Made by a program: the position numbers and the translations under genes. The notes under the pieces are model-generated. The model was not told the DNA's origin, did no database searches, and saw only the letters and a list, made by a program, of their open reading frames with translations. A stretch of 64,000 bases of DNA from positions 13,080,001 through 13,144,000 of the forward strand of contig CM076264.1 of NCBI GenBank assembly GCA_038380795.1. Direction: 5' to 3'. This stretch comes from Pyrocephalus nanus. Taxonomy: Eukaryota; Chordata; Aves; Passeriformes; Tyrannidae. Of this stretch, positions 32,171 through 45,478 are shown one piece after another (positions within the stretch are counted from its first letter, which is position 1; each line of letters begins with the position of its first letter).

Positions 32171-34483
32171 CTGAAGAGACCACAGTGCTTCAGTTGCTGA
32201 TGAAAACACACATAATCATACTAGTCAAGCATATTTTTCTTTGGGTACTTCTATTACAGAATTTCCGACAGGTGAAAACCAAGTTTCTATTAAAAGATAA
32301 TTTTTTATTTTTAGAGAACTGTATCAGTCATTTCAAGCACCATGCATATTGGAATAGTTTAGGACACTGCTTCCAAAAATTTAAACCTGTTTTAGAGTTC
32401 AAGTTTTTTCATTGGAAAGGATTTTTTCTAGGTTAACATAGAAATGAGTGATAAAACAGAAACTGACTCCTAATGAAAACAACCACCACAAAACCACACC
32501 AATAATAAAAAAAACCCTCTCCCATCAAAACCCAAATACAGAAGAGAAGAAATGAAAGATTATTACTAACCTTTCACTTACTGATGTAGTGTGCATCATT
32601 AACTTGCATTGCATTTAGTTATTGAAAACCCACAAATGTGTTCACACAACCAGACAGCAGGTCTGTTGTGTAGGATTCAACACAGAGAAGGCTTCTATCA
32701 TTAGGAAAAAAGTAACTGAAAAAAAAAATTGAAGTCTGTGCCTAACAATTATGTTTGCAAAGCTGCTAAAGATACAAAACACTAATTTTTTTTTTTTTTT
32801 AAAGGAGGATGCTTACATCATCAATATTTGGACGAAAACACTCTGAGTTCAGGATTACTTCAAACTGCAGTTTTTCCCATCATAAGGACAGTCCTTGGTT
32901 GCAGTACTCGAGTCACACATAAGCCCTTCTTCTGAGATATACTAGTCCTTTCTATCATTTTGACACTTCAAACCAATACTTATTTGGTTTATATTCATCT
33001 TTAGTTTTCCAAGGTTATACACTGAGTTACTTGATTTCACTCTCTAAATCTCAGCAATTCCTTTCCAATACCTTGTATCTGATGCCTTCAGTTTTCTAAG
33101 CTGCCACCTCTGGTTGTCTTCCCTCACTTCAGGGATCTCTGCTCCTCAGACTTCATAATTGTTGGTTACTTACTATCTTGGCTGCTTTCAGCCTTCAGAT
33201 CTTAATTCCCCATCTGTTTTTCCAGCTATTGGTCTTTTTATACTGTTTTTGATATTTTAGCTTTTGTAATCATCTGGAATTCTTAGATCTATTACTTCCA
33301 TTTATGTAAACCATTTCTAGCCCTGATCTCTGTCCTTGTATCATTCCTATCCCCAAGGCATCTGACATTGTCAGTAAAGCCTTATACTGCTTGCTTAATC
33401 TCTCCATTTTATTTAATCTTCACAAATTCCCAGCTCTCACTCCAATTTGAAAACACAGCTTTTTGCTGTAGTATTTCAGAATGGCACTTTTGATTTCTTA
33501 CATCTTAGCAAAGGTGGCAGCTGTATCTGTATTATTTATATGCAGAAGGCATTTTGGTCATGCAGATTGTGTGACTACATAAAAATTGCATTGTTCTGTG
33601 TCTCCACACCACCTCTGAGAGTTCCAGCATTCACTGAATTTCTACTGAATGCAAGGAAAACAGAAGATGCACATTAAAAAACTAAACAAAACAAACCCCA
33701 AAAATACCATATAGGAAGCAGATATAGCACAACTCTCCCACCCTCAATAATATTGCTGCACATAAAATTCATACAATTACCTCATTCTTAAATTTAGAAT
33801 AAACAAACAGAAATGAAAAAGGTACTATTATCTATGGAGCACGTGGAAAATATTCCTTTGCATTTTGTTTCACAGAAGTCATCTGAAAATCTCTTTTTGG
33901 CTTCCATATAGTGCAAACCCTGACAAGAAATTCCCTTTATTTGTCTCAACAGTAGTGGTGTTCCTGTGCAGGTTTAATTTATTAGAATAGACATAGTCTA
34001 AGTGTGGCATTTTCTCTAATTGGGATATTCTTAATATCAGGAATGTAACTTTTTTGAAGATACAGCTGTTTTGAGAGTGCTGCTGAAATAGTTACAATCA
34101 TGAGGATTTTTCTTTCTTATTTTCTACTGAAAAGGACATAAGAAAACATGAAAAATATTAAAAAAGAAAAAAGATAAAACATGAAATAAAATTGAAAACC
34201 ACCTCACTATATTATATAACAGATAAATATACAGCAAAGGCCATAAAATACCAATTAGTAAGTTTGACCTTTCTCTTGTTACACTACAGGCAACGCATGC
34301 CATTTCTTAATAGCATTGACTGAGATTCTTTGGGTAACAGGATTATATTGTTAACTCAAATTCCAAATTACTGGGGAGTGATTTGAAATGCTCACTGAAA
34401 AGGGGAAAATGACTGGCTCCAAGTCTTATGGTACACAGCTCTGCCATACAGGTGCACAGTCCAAAGGGCAAGCTCTCCTGCTG

Positions 34484-34597
34484 TCAGCGTAATGCTCTTT
34501 CAAAAGGCCACTCAGGATGGTTCTCATTCATTGAAATGTTTTTTAAGGACACTCCAGGGTCAGTGGAGAGGACGGAATTAATTTCAGCCGAACTTTC
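34484..34597 (-). CDS. Membrane-protein gene exon 5 (cytoplasmic tail and stop)
   Basis: Starts after TATTTTTTGCACAG in phase 0 and ends at TGA (34484-34486). Encodes 37 residues with ESSAEINSVLSTDPGVSL and NISMNENHPEWPFERALR. No internal donor with a good consensus was found, so this is probably the last coding exon. Confidence 0.6.
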   Translation of the reverse strand, partial: ESSAEINSVLSTDPGVSLKNISMNENHPEWPFERALR

Positions 34598-37500
34598 CTG
34601 TGCAAAAAATACAAATATATTATTATCACTGCAGTATGAACCTGAGCAACACAAACACGAAACCAGTGATGTCAATATAATATTAGTTCTTCTTGTATTT
34701 TTCCTTGTATTAAGTTGTTTCATTAATAGATTATTTTTGGGTATCTGAATCTATAGTGTTTCTGCATTTATTCTTATTAGAAATTACCTAATATTTCATT
34801 TTTTAGCAACAATAACTTATCACAAGTAAGACTGGCTGTGATAAGTTATTATAGCATGGATGATGATACATAATTACAGCATTCAAAGTAACTCAGACAT
34901 AAAGCTCACTTGAGCACTTCAACTGCCATCATTGATGAAGGTCCTTTTATGACAAAAGCTGCAGTAGCGAGAATAAAACCGCAAACCAGAAACCATTCCT
35001 AAAAACCTGAGCAGTTCCTACCCAGGAAAGGAGGTCAGCTGAGGTACATTAAACCCTGATTATGAGCTGGCAAAAAAAAAATTCCAGTGGAAAAGCAAAT
35101 ACAGTGCAAATGAACACCAGAAATCTGAGTGAAAAGTGGAAAGCTGAAGTTTCATATTCTAAAATACATACAGATAAAGATGCACACAGTAACAAATCAC
35201 CAAAGAAAAGACTTGGACTTACCTTTGACTTTTTCCGTGCATACCAGAAAACAGTAATTATAATAATAAAAAGGAACACAAGGGAAATGCTGATTCCTGC
35301 CACTAGAAGAGCAAAAAGAAAGGCAACCATGACTAAACCATTAAAGAAGGAAAAAATTAATAGCTAATTTGTGGTAGATAATTATGCCGCATAAAATAGT
35401 TATATGTGATAATAAAAAATAGGTCTTGATTTTTTTAAAAAAACAAACTCATTCAAGTCTGTGTTTGTACAGAAATAAGCCAAGCATGTCACACATCATT
35501 ACAGTAAATTTTATTTTAGCAGTGCAAATGTGTGCTATATTAATCTCCAGTGAGCAAGAGTTACTGCTGATCACAACATTGATAGTGATGTTACAGAATT
35601 CATTAAAATAAAAAGCTCCAAATACTAACTGCAGTAATAAGGAAGCAAATTACTATGGTTTAGTTTAGTAGAGCAATACTCATTACTTGAATCATCAGAG
35701 AAATGGCACGACTTGCAATTAAGGGTTTTCTTAAATACTATGCTATGAAAACTGGGTTTTTCAGGCTAATGTAGGCAAGTCCATGCATAGCTTTTGTATT
35801 CTACAACCAACTGCAGTAAAACAAAAAACATATTTAAGCAGCGGTACTTATATTAAAGTTGCCAACTTACCTACTATACTTGACAGGTGTCTTGCTGTTA
35901 AAAGGAAAAGAATAAAAATTAGAAACTGGGCAAAACTACAGCTATGTGTAATGAAGCTAAAGCTCGTTTTCCTACCATTTTTTTCATTGGTGATTACATG
36001 GCACTGAATTTCCAGTCAGATTTTAGAAGGAAAGTAACCCATTTTTTCTCTCAAAATCATAGATGAAAGCTATGAACTACTCTGTATATACTGTATGCTC
36101 TGTTCACCCTCCTTCATACCTGCCTTGTCTGTTCGGCAGGTAAGGCTTTGTGTGCCAGAGTGCTCCCATGTATTTAGAGAGCTGGGCATTTATATATATT
36201 TATAATTAGTAAAACTAAATCCATGCCAGAATAGCAGCTTTCTCCAAATCCTGCCATGCTGAATGAGGAAGGAAGTAAGCAGGTGAGACTGTTGCTATCA
36301 AGTTTCCTCCTCCTTTTTGCCTTTCTTCTGTCTTCACCATTGAGCCTTGAGTAGTACCTTGGTATAAGAAGCAGAGAGAACACAAGAGGAAGAAACAGGG
36401 AAGGCGGGTGAATGCCCAGACACTTCAGCTATTAACACTGCTCTAGCAGCTGCTTTGGAGACCACCACTACACAAAGCTATGCAAATGTAGGAATTAAGA
36501 AAGCCATAGTGTTCTGAGCCTGTGCCTAGAAAGTTTTGTGCAGCTCATAGATGTGATATTATGAGCAAAGGAGGGGCTTGAGAAAGCAGTCACTTCATAA
36601 AGCCTCCAGAAAGATTAGCACGGGCAGGGTATCACTTGAGACGCACACAGAGGTAGGTGCTGGTGATTCTGCACAGAGAGGTGTCACAGACAGAATCGGG
36701 ACACTTTGCAGGTGTGGGGGACCTTTTTCTGCAGATATCTTCCTAGTTTGTTGTCCTCTCTCAGGCCAGAACACCAAGCTATTAGGAGAAGTGCCTGATA
36801 TTTTATCCTAAATGATGTATTTTCTGCCTCTCAACACACAGTTACTTAGGCTTGTTACTTGAGATGTCTTGAAATACTCTTTGTGCTTCAGTTCCCACCT
36901 GTGTGGATACAGATGGAAACCTGTTTAAAACTATCACAGCATTACATTGCTTCTAACTTGCTTTGTGCTGGAAATTCTTTTAAGGAGAGTCATTGCGTGG
37001 AAAACAACAGCGGGAAAAATGAAACAATGTGTTCACAAGACTAGGGTGTGCACACTGAGGGAAGAGCTGACCCAGGATTCAGATAAAGCAAAAAATTAAA
37101 AACAGACCTGGAGGAGAATCGTTGTTAGGTGTTCTTTCCTGTTCAGAGTGGTGTGTGGGAGCTTCAGTATAACCTTGTAAAGGAGGTGATAAATCTTTTG
37201 TGGGCACCATCTCCGACTCCGTGAATGTATCATCATCATTACAAAGATATCCTAAAATTAAAAATAAATAAATAAACAACTGCCAGAGTAGTATGCTATA
37301 CCATGCAATTTTTAAGGTCGTTTGATAATTTCAATTATAAGATTCAAATGCTCATTATTTTGACAATCTTGCTGTTGTTTTACATTAGGAATGTTTCTCT
37401 CCGTTCCTTTTCTGTGTGAACATTTCTGTTGCAACTGTTAAGATTTCTTAGAAAAAAATTTGAAAAAAAACCCCCAAACCACAGTCATTTACTCAGCCTT

Positions 37501-39419
37501 TTAAAAAAAAGTCATAGGTATTCTTCTCAGATATCATTTCCTTGCTCTGGAGTAAGAAAATGAAATCCAAATGGAAAGCAGCTACATAATGGAGATGATG
37601 CCACTCATTAGCTTGCTTTAATTAATGAATTAAAACACCCTTTCTTTCACATTAGTTCTCATCTTCAAATGCAAATTAATGAAAAAGATTTGGGGAGGGG
37701 TGAAAGATACTTTCCTTGAACTTTTTGTTAATAACAGGAAGAGAGGTAAACTATACCCTTTGTTAAGTTACTGGAGCATTAAGTAGGTACATTATTACAG
37801 TCTCAGTTGTGATACAAAAAACAAAACAAAACCTCTTCTATGGAAGCAGGTTTAGCCGGGGAAGTTCCAAGGGATTCCACATGGGCTCTAAAACATCACA
37901 GGGGGACAAAGTTGTGCTCCATGAGATTCTTGGACACAAAAGTTAAAAAAAATTAACATCATCAAACATCTTACTTAATTCCGCTGTTCCCTGAGATTTC
38001 TTTACCTACAAAGTTTTTTTCTAGAATTATATAATCATCTTAGGACATAATATCCACAGTTTCTCTGCAAGAGAGCAAACATGAAGAGACGCACCATGAA
38101 GTTGCAATAAAAATGTACTTATGGGCAGATGCTGCCTCTCTCTGAGAACACACTGCACTTTTTAGCAGTATGTTTAAATTACTTAGGGGTTAGGAGAAAA
38201 ACTTGCTCTGTCACTTTAAAGCTTTCATAGGACTGTGTAAAGCCAAGCACAGCTCAACAGAGGAGGGCTGATGATATGACACGGATATCCAAGAACTCTT
38301 CTGAGGAGGGGTGGCGTAAATTCTCAGCCAGACTTGTGCTCCTGAGAGCATATGTACATTCACGATAAGAAGGTCCATCAGCCAACCTGCTCCACCTCCT
38401 TGCACTTTCTTAAATTCTGCCTCTGTTGCTGACTTTAGAGGGACAGAGGTGTAAAGAAGAAACTGCTTTATCTCTTCGCACCAACCTATGAAACTGATAC
38501 AGTCACAAATTCTAACTGACAAATACAAACTCCTTTCGTTATTGCCTAATATTAGGCTCAAATTATGTAAGGGGTGTCTGATATATAACATTCAGCCACA
38601 AATTCTGAGCATTAAACATAAACGTTTCCTTCAGATAGAACTGATACAAGGGACTGGGGTCCTGACAGTCCTAACGATGCTAATGGTGCAGTGGGGAAGT
38701 TCGTGGAATTTGCAGGGGGAGATACCATCCCTTCTCACTTCTACTCTGTAAATTTACAAAGTCTTTGGGGGGCAATTAGGAAAACCTCTGCTTATTAGTA
38801 AATGGCCTGAAATAATTCAATTTTTTCATTTTCTTTGCAGTACCATTGAGACTCTGCCACTGTAATCATAACCAGCAGTGCAGACAAAAAAAGGGGATGA
38901 ACTGTATGTGTTATTTTTCTAGTTCTACTTCTCATTTTTAGAATATTGACTGTTAGAGATATAAACATTTATTTTTGTCAATAATTAATTCATTTAAGAT
39001 GACTAATGTTGCAAGAAGTCTTACCTTTTATTGACTTTTTATTGTCTTTCTGTACCTTCAGGGGATTTCTTTAAAATACAACCTAATTATTCTTAAAGTT
39101 TTGTTAATAGGAGAGCTACAGATATTTGTATGCCAAAATAATTGTGTGCTTTTCAAGCATTAATTTACCAATTAGGACTAAACTACTGATAGAGATGTAA
39201 CTAAAGTAATTATTTATGTGGTATAATATAATAATGCAAGGACAAAACATCATGCATAGATCAATTCAAATGAATTAAAATTGAGAATATACCTAGGAAT
39301 ATCTTCAAAAAGTAATTACGAGTATTGAAAAGAAAGTATTGCCTGGGAAAAATATAAAGAAATGTTCACTCACCTGTAAACATAAGAATGAAAATAGGTA
39401 TTGTCTTACACATCTTCAT
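34484..39419 (-). CDS. Five-exon gene for a 145-residue type I single-pass membrane protein, possibly glycophorin-like
   Basis: Five exons on the minus strand join with consistent phases (1,1,1,0) and GT-AG borders to an open frame of 145 residues. Residues 1-20 are a signal peptide (MKMCKTIPIFILMFTGYLC). Residues ~21-69 are a short Ser/Thr/Pro/Asp-rich ectodomain suited to O-glycosylation, with one weak N-glycosylation site (NDS). Residues ~70-102 are strongly hydrophobic. They are followed by a YARKKSK stop-transfer signal and a 37-residue cytoplasmic tail. Size, the tiny exon before the TM exon and the tail pattern (KKS..., then ...NENHPE) recall glycophorin A. The TM segment lacks the glycophorin GXXXG and overall identity is low. 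I am fairly sure of the gene, unsure of its name. GATA motifs sit upstream and in the last intron. Confidence 0.65.
34811..34850. repeat. Perfect 14-bp inverted repeat with paired GATA motifs
   Basis: AATAACTTATCACA (34811-34824) and TGTGATAAGTTATT (34837-34850) are exact reverse complements around a 12-bp loop. Each arm holds a TGATAAG (WGATAR) site, facing opposite ways. It lies in intron 4 of the membrane-protein gene. It may be a GATA-factor element or a chance hairpin. Confidence 0.85.
35223..35332 (-). CDS. Membrane-protein gene exon 4 (transmembrane)
   Basis: 110 bp from a GGTTTAG acceptor to AAG|GTAAGT, phase 1 to 0. Encodes MVAFLFALLVAGISISLVF, then LFIIIITVFWYARKKSK, an ideal membrane anchor with a basic cytoplasmic flank. 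Confidence 0.7.
35871..35894 (-). CDS. Membrane-protein gene exon 3 (24-bp microexon)
   Basis: Only 24 bp, but with an excellent acceptor (TTTTCCTTTTAACAG) and donor (GTAAGT). Phase 1 to 1, so it can be skipped without frame change. It adds RHLSSIV just before the membrane segment. Confidence 0.5.
37108..37251 (-). CDS. Membrane-protein gene exon 2 (ectodomain)
   Basis: 144 bp, phase 1 to 1, between TTTTTAATTTTAG and G|GTCTGT (a weaker donor). Encodes DDDTFTESEMVPTKDL, then GYTEAPTHHSEQERTP, an acidic and Thr/Pro-rich segment without cysteine pairs after the signal region. Confidence 0.6.
39374..39419 (-). CDS. Membrane-protein gene exon 1 (signal peptide)
   Basis: ATG at 39419-39417, then 15 codons of a basic-then-hydrophobic leader, ending ACAG|GTGAGT in phase 1. 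A second in-frame ATG is at codon 3. The first is chosen because it gives the longer basic n-region; both would give a functional leader. Confidence 0.6.
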
Positions 39420-39514
39420 TTTTTCTTTTTGTATCTGGAAAAGGTCAAAACCAACAGAAAACAACCCTGAAAAATCCCCAGGTCACTGTCCCTACAGAAG
39501 TGAAGCTGTGGCTG

Positions 39515-39565
39515 TTATCACCAAAGGCAACAGACCTCAAAAGCCTACCCTTGCTGCACTTATCA
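39515..39565 (-). promoter_or_regulatory. Two GATA-factor motifs upstream of exon 1
   Basis: TGATAA on the minus strand at 39520-39515 and 39565-39560, 96 and 141 bp upstream of the ATG. About 0.2 such sites would be expected by chance in 100 bp. Paired WGATAR sites are common in erythroid promoters. No TATA box was identified. Confidence 0.35.
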
Positions 39566-39569
39566 ATTG

Positions 39570-42500
39570 CAGGGCTGCTTACGGGCTGAAGCAGACTGTT
39601 TCCTAAAAGAGTTGTTTCAAGGGCTGAGAAGTCAAATGGGCTCTGTAAGTCCAGGAGTTTTGGATCTACTGAAAAGAATTCACTACCAAGTGTGCAGGGA
39701 GCACAAAACCAATAGGAGAATGAAAAGTTCTATTCATATGTAAAACAAGCTCTGAAGTGCACATTTACTAAAATACTGTGATGGAGATATTCTTGTATGT
39801 CACATCTACAGAGAAACTGAGTAGATCTCAAAGCTCTTTTTAATCACTGAAAATATATCCAGGTGGAAAAGCCTGGGCACGTTAAATGAAATGCCTGTTG
39901 ATCACAAAACCCAAGCGTTTTCTTTTGCACTGGTCATAATATATATTTAGAGTACCATAACATTTATGTAAAAGTAGCAAAAACATTGTCAGCCTTTAAA
40001 GAGTATTAACTATTCACATTACCTAGATATTTAGGATCTTTTAAAGAAACAGTATTATGCCTTCCATAGCTGCTTACCAGGCCCAACTCAAAACTGATGG
40101 TCAGTGTTCCAGAGGCGTTGACACAAGTATGTATTTCATCAGAGGCTATACCACAGAATGTGCTGAGTTAACTACTGATAATTTGAATTAAAGGAAATAA
40201 ATTCATCAAGCAAAAGGAATGTGCTTGGCAAACTATCACCTTGCTGTTGAATGTCACCGTCTTTCTCTGCCGAACCAATTTCTTTTAAAGTATACAGCAG
40301 TACAACACGAAATTCTTGTGTCTCTGTGAACCCGTGCGCTGTACCACAACTCACACTTGGCAGGCCTGTCCTGGATGTTCCTCAGTCATCAGCCTCCACA
40401 CATAAAAGAGATACCAGTTAGACTTTCAATAACAACAAGGTGCTGTCTCACCAAATATTAACAAAACCCCGCATGACTGTTTATAGTCTGTCTACGTGAA
40501 CAAGTTGCGAAATGGCACTAAATGTAAAGCAAACAGGAATAAAAAGCATATGGACCAACATCTCCATTCCAGAAGACAGCACAATGCTTGCAATGATGTT
40601 ACATTAATAGCTTTTCTTCAGTGCACACATCCATATCTTTTTTATTCTGAAAGTTTCTTTATCAGGCCATAGCAGACCTTTGCAACAAGAAATGCTGGCA
40701 CAGTGTCTTCTGCCTTCCAAATCCATTGCTAACCAGCACAAGAAACCATTTTCATTATGCATCCTTTTTCTTTTAAAGACTTTCTCCCAGGGACTGTTCG
40801 TGTAACAGACATTTTCTTCTTAGACTTTGAAGATTACCTCCAATAACCATTATATTTTCTCTCCCTTCTTATGAACATTTTTACTGGAGTAAGAAATTAG
40901 TATCTTCACACATCTCCTGTGTACACAAAAAAAGTATTCATGCAAGAGACAAGTTTAAAACTCCCCAGCTTTCCATCCTTTTGTCATCTGGAGGCTGGAG
41001 TGAGCCTTGGAATCCATACAGCTGCATTTGTGACACTCCACATTTAAAAAACAAAGTAAAGTGCTTAAACTGAAGTCATGTATCTCTGAAACTAAACACA
41101 ATACAAAACCTATGGGAAATCAAATAGAATTGCTTTGTTTTGTAGAAGTTGTTTATCTAAAAATGTAGCCATATATGGTAAATTTTATTTATTCTCAGAA
41201 GACACCACGGAAACAATAATTAATCTAATGGACAAAGTTTGGGGGATTTGTTTTTTTTTCCTTTTTTGAAAATAAAATTGGGCAATAGTTACTACAGGTT
41301 GTTTATCTAAAAAAGATAAAAAATTGATGGAAACCATATGATTCTACATGGTCTATCAAAATGTTCACTGCCCCACTCTGGGCACTGTCCAGATGCTTGA
41401 CCAGGAAATACTTGAGAAATGCTTGAGCCTCAAATCTCTGACTCTATACATCAGACACATAGTCCACAGACATCTGGATTCAAGCACAGCTACCTGAATG
41501 GGTGTTCAGGACTCATCTGACCTGATTCCAAAGCAGTGAGTTCAGATTGAACTGTAATTCTGTTCTCAAGTGTAGAGCTGAAGTATTGAGAGACAGGCTG
41601 TTGACATATTTTCCTTTTGCCTTGTGAGTCTCCTCTGAAGAATCATATACAGGTCTTCCCCACAGAAAATCAACAGCCAAGATGTCAGTAGAATTGTCAT
41701 TATTGACTGTGGAAGAACAGATGAATTTTTCCTCTAGTGTGACTTTATGATCCTGATCATTTCATTCCTCCATCTCTTTTAGACCCCATATTCTCAATGG
41801 AATGCACTTAAACTTCACTACTTTGGTTGTCATATCTTCCATTTCTGAAATCTGCTGCCACTGCCACTGATAGCAAGAATGTCAGAGTTAATCCAGTCCT
41901 ACAATTTTACAAAGTGCCAAAGCAGCAATAGATGCACTGTATGACAAAAAACCAGTGATTTAGGAAACAAAGTGGATGCAGCCCAGTTCTACCTAGGAAG
42001 CTGTCATTTGGAACTCTTCTCCAATCCTTCTCAATGCCATATTCTCATTTGCAGTCATATTTTTATCCTCAGACACATTCAAATATAGGTTTCTGCAGTA
42101 ACAGAAAATATAGACACAGGCAACAGTGAAATAACTAACCATGGCGGCAGCAAAGTGTCAGCACCCTGAGGCGCAGGTGAATGCAGGCCACTAGGTGAAT
42201 GTGCAAATGAGCTAAGGTAATGCAAGAAAGAACTTAAACTGGTACACTCTTCATGTAAGTATGTTAATAATCAGTAGCAAAGAGTTCTCTGCAGTGGTTG
42301 ACATACTGCCAGCATGTGCAAACCTGTTCTGGAGGAAATGATCAGCCACTAACATCATGGGAGTTACACTGGCTACTGAGGAACTGCTTGTAAAAGGTGA
42401 GAGTACTAATGTCCAAATCTATGCACAAAGAAGCTGGCTTCTACATGTGTGAAAAATCAACTGGCTTTGGTAATAAATGTTCCTGGCAACAAATATTGGA

Positions 42501-45391
42501 GAATAGTTTGAAATTATCCATTTGGAGTAACTTGCAAAAATCCTGAAGAGTTAAATATTTTTTCAGTGACTTCAGTGTCCTGTGATCATTCAGGGGCTTG
42601 TTACAGCATTTAAAATACAGTCTGAAGAAAAATCTCTCTTATTTGCCCTCATGGTAATGCTGTGTTATGTCAAAACAAATCAATGTGTGATTCCTTCTAT
42701 CTTCTAAAGAGACCTCTTAATTAAAAAAAAGAGTTCACTAGGAAGCCCTAACTGATTCAATCTTACCATCACTGCTTGGCATCCTATATAGCAGGTTAGG
42801 TTCTACTTAGAGAATTTGATTTTTACTATTTTCAACAGTGCAGAACCCTACATACACTTAGAAACTTCTCAACTATTGCATGATTGCAAATAGCAGTTTT
42901 TGCATCATGTCACTTTAGAAGTCTCTCTTCACTCTTTTTTTTTTTATTAAATTCTCTTATTTCTCTTACTACTAGAAGGGACCAACTTATACCAATTTTC
43001 AGTGTATGATATAATAACCTTGTAAGTTTTTTCAGACCCTCTGACAACTGTCATTCCTTTCAGACCATGCGTATCTATGAATTTTGGGTGCTCCCTTCCT
43101 CTTAGGAGTGGGATGTGACAAGTCACACACCCTGATTTTCATGTCTACACTACTGTATGTGGTTGGGAGCTATGGTATGAACAGAAAACTATGATTGGGA
43201 AAAATAATAACTTTTAAATTAAAACTGTATTACGTTCAATGACCTACTTACAAGACAGCTTCTATTTACTTATGAAATAGTAAGTGGCATGCCTCCTAAC
43301 CCAGAAGATCTTTGTAACAAGGTATTTACCATAAGTTGACTCAAAATCATTGCTGCTGCAGATTAAGTCATATGCTTACTGGTCTTGTTTTCTGGTCCTC
43401 GTACCCACATGTGCACCCACACTTATAGTTCTTTGTCCAGGCAAGGCTAGGGAGGTGCTCAAAATTATTCCACTGAAGAAGCAGGGCTTATTCCTCTGAG
43501 GAACAAGCTGCCAGGATCCCTCTTTGACAGGTTTTACCAGGCCTAGTTATCATTTGATGCTGACTTGTTACAGAATGCCATCAACCACAAGTGAGACAAC
43601 TGAACAGAGAAGATTTCCTAAATCTCAGTGGTTAATGAGCAATGTAGTTGTCACATATGGAAGCAATTTTGTCTAGTCTGATTTGCAGCCTTACTTACTG
43701 GCAGGTTCTCTCTCAAAAATTTACGCAGCGCCTAGCAGATATAGGAAGTGGAGGTAAGTAGTTCATTCCTCTTCCTGCTTACCTTGGCAGAACTAGTGAC
43801 ACCACACAAGAAGTTTCAGTATTGTGGACAGCAAGCAATCACTGCTGTCTTCCACCTCCTATCTGGAGAACTTCAAAATTATTCTTACTATCTTTGCCAT
43901 TTGAATAAAGAATAACATGTTGGCCTTTTACCTTAACTCATTGTCCAAACTGTCTGTACTAGTGATGTTGTTTCATTTGAAGAAACTGTCCTCTTTCTAC
44001 TAGTAACTGCAGATTGTATAGCACAAAATTTCTGTCTCAAAGCAGTTTTAGTTTCCTTTAAATTCCTTTGAAGTTACTCCACAAAATAATCTCATTTATC
44101 GAGGAAGGACCTTTCACAGGCCTGGTGAAAATTTAACCCCTAAACCAGGTGAAAGTTTGCCCCCTGTAGCAACAGCTCTCATTTTCATGCTTCCAAATTT
44201 GTGTTACATGGCCAAGTCCTTCCTTCACAGAGTGCAAGTAGTAGTTTGCACTCAGTACCATATACAAGTTGCTGAAGTGAGAGACTGTCAGCTATTTATT
44301 TTTTCACATATGAGCATTTCACTCAGGAATAAAATGCTTCATCCTCTCTGCATTTTGTAACAGAGAATAACATTGAGCCCCTTGTGTTTTATTTCCCTTG
44401 ATCTATTGACCATACATTTTAAGGAGAGGCTGACAGCTAGCATGTCAGTTATTTTCAGATATCTGTCTCTGTCAAATTCAGAAATCCCAAGAAAATAAAT
44501 GAAGTGTAGGATTATAAATATATGTGAAATCAGAGCTGTCATCACTCTCAAGGATTTTCCATTGTGCCTGCTGCACTAATTTTAAGCTAAGATTTCCCAG
44601 ATATTTAGTAGGAATGTTTACAGGGTAAAGCATTTCATTTTCCTAATGGCTGGAACATTCTTAAATTTAACCTATTCAAAATTGGCCTTCTGTGCCTAAT
44701 TTGTTTTGCCTTTTTTTTTTTTTTTTTGCCCCCAATTGTATAAGTGGAGTAGAATAATAAAAACAAAGTTTAGCAAGCATAAATATTTCTTGATGGCCTG
44801 AAAGTTGTTATTTCAAAATTTCACATACACTTATTTATTCAGATGAATAAAATATGACAGAGACCTGTGAAAGGATGATGCTCACGTGTGCTCACCCTGG
44901 TTTTCGGAGGTCAGCACTGGGTCTGTATTGCTCTGAGCAATAGAGGAGCAGAGCACAAACTACATTTCACATAGTGCTCCTTCTGCTCCTTCTGTTTACT
45001 GAAAGCAGTTCTGACAAGACTGATTTCAACTACACATTTCAATTATGATTTAAAATAGAAAGAAGGTAATTTATCTGAAATGTTTATCTTATCTTACCTT
45101 GCTAATGGATACAACTGAAGAACTCCGTCTTTCTAGTCAAGCAGGAGGATAGCTATACATTTTAATATAAGTAAGTATAGTTTGAACGTACTTACTTGGA
45201 AACCCAGTTTTTATGCTAGTTGAGAATTTTTGATGCCTCCTACAATTGTTCCTTTTTACTTGACTTTTTGTCAAGTTGCACTTGAAAGAAAATTGTATTC
45301 CAACTGAAAATAAAAAAAAGTTCTGGAACTAGTAGATCTTATATTTTTACACTCATAATGAGTAAAGATTTTTACTCTCTTTTTGGCTCAG
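39570..45391. other. AT-rich stretch without recognised genes
   Basis: No exon or element supported on either strand. A T-run of 17 is present near 44711-44727 just before the next candidate exon. Confidence 0.4.
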
Positions 45392-45478
45392 ACTACGGAG
45401 GATGCAGTCACTAAATCAATCTTAAAGGAGGGAACTATCCTCTCTGAATCTTCAGAAGGGGCTGCTATTATCCGAAAG
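45392..45478 (+). CDS. Candidate 29-codon internal exon, gene unidentified
   Basis: TTTTTACTCTCTTTTTGGCTCAG gives a strong acceptor (written positions 45369-45391) and AAG|GTACTC a weak donor. The 87-bp exon is open in phase 0 and reads TTEDAVTKSILKEGTI, then LSESSEGAAIIRK. It is isolated in otherwise noncoding sequence, so it is either one exon of a long-intron gene or chance. No family is recognised. Confidence 0.25.

Noticed and set aside
38211..38591. A 126-codon minus-strand frame between exons 1 and 2 of the membrane-protein gene
   Set aside because: It could be an extra exon, but no acceptor and donor in phase 1 frame it well, and the five-exon model is complete without it.
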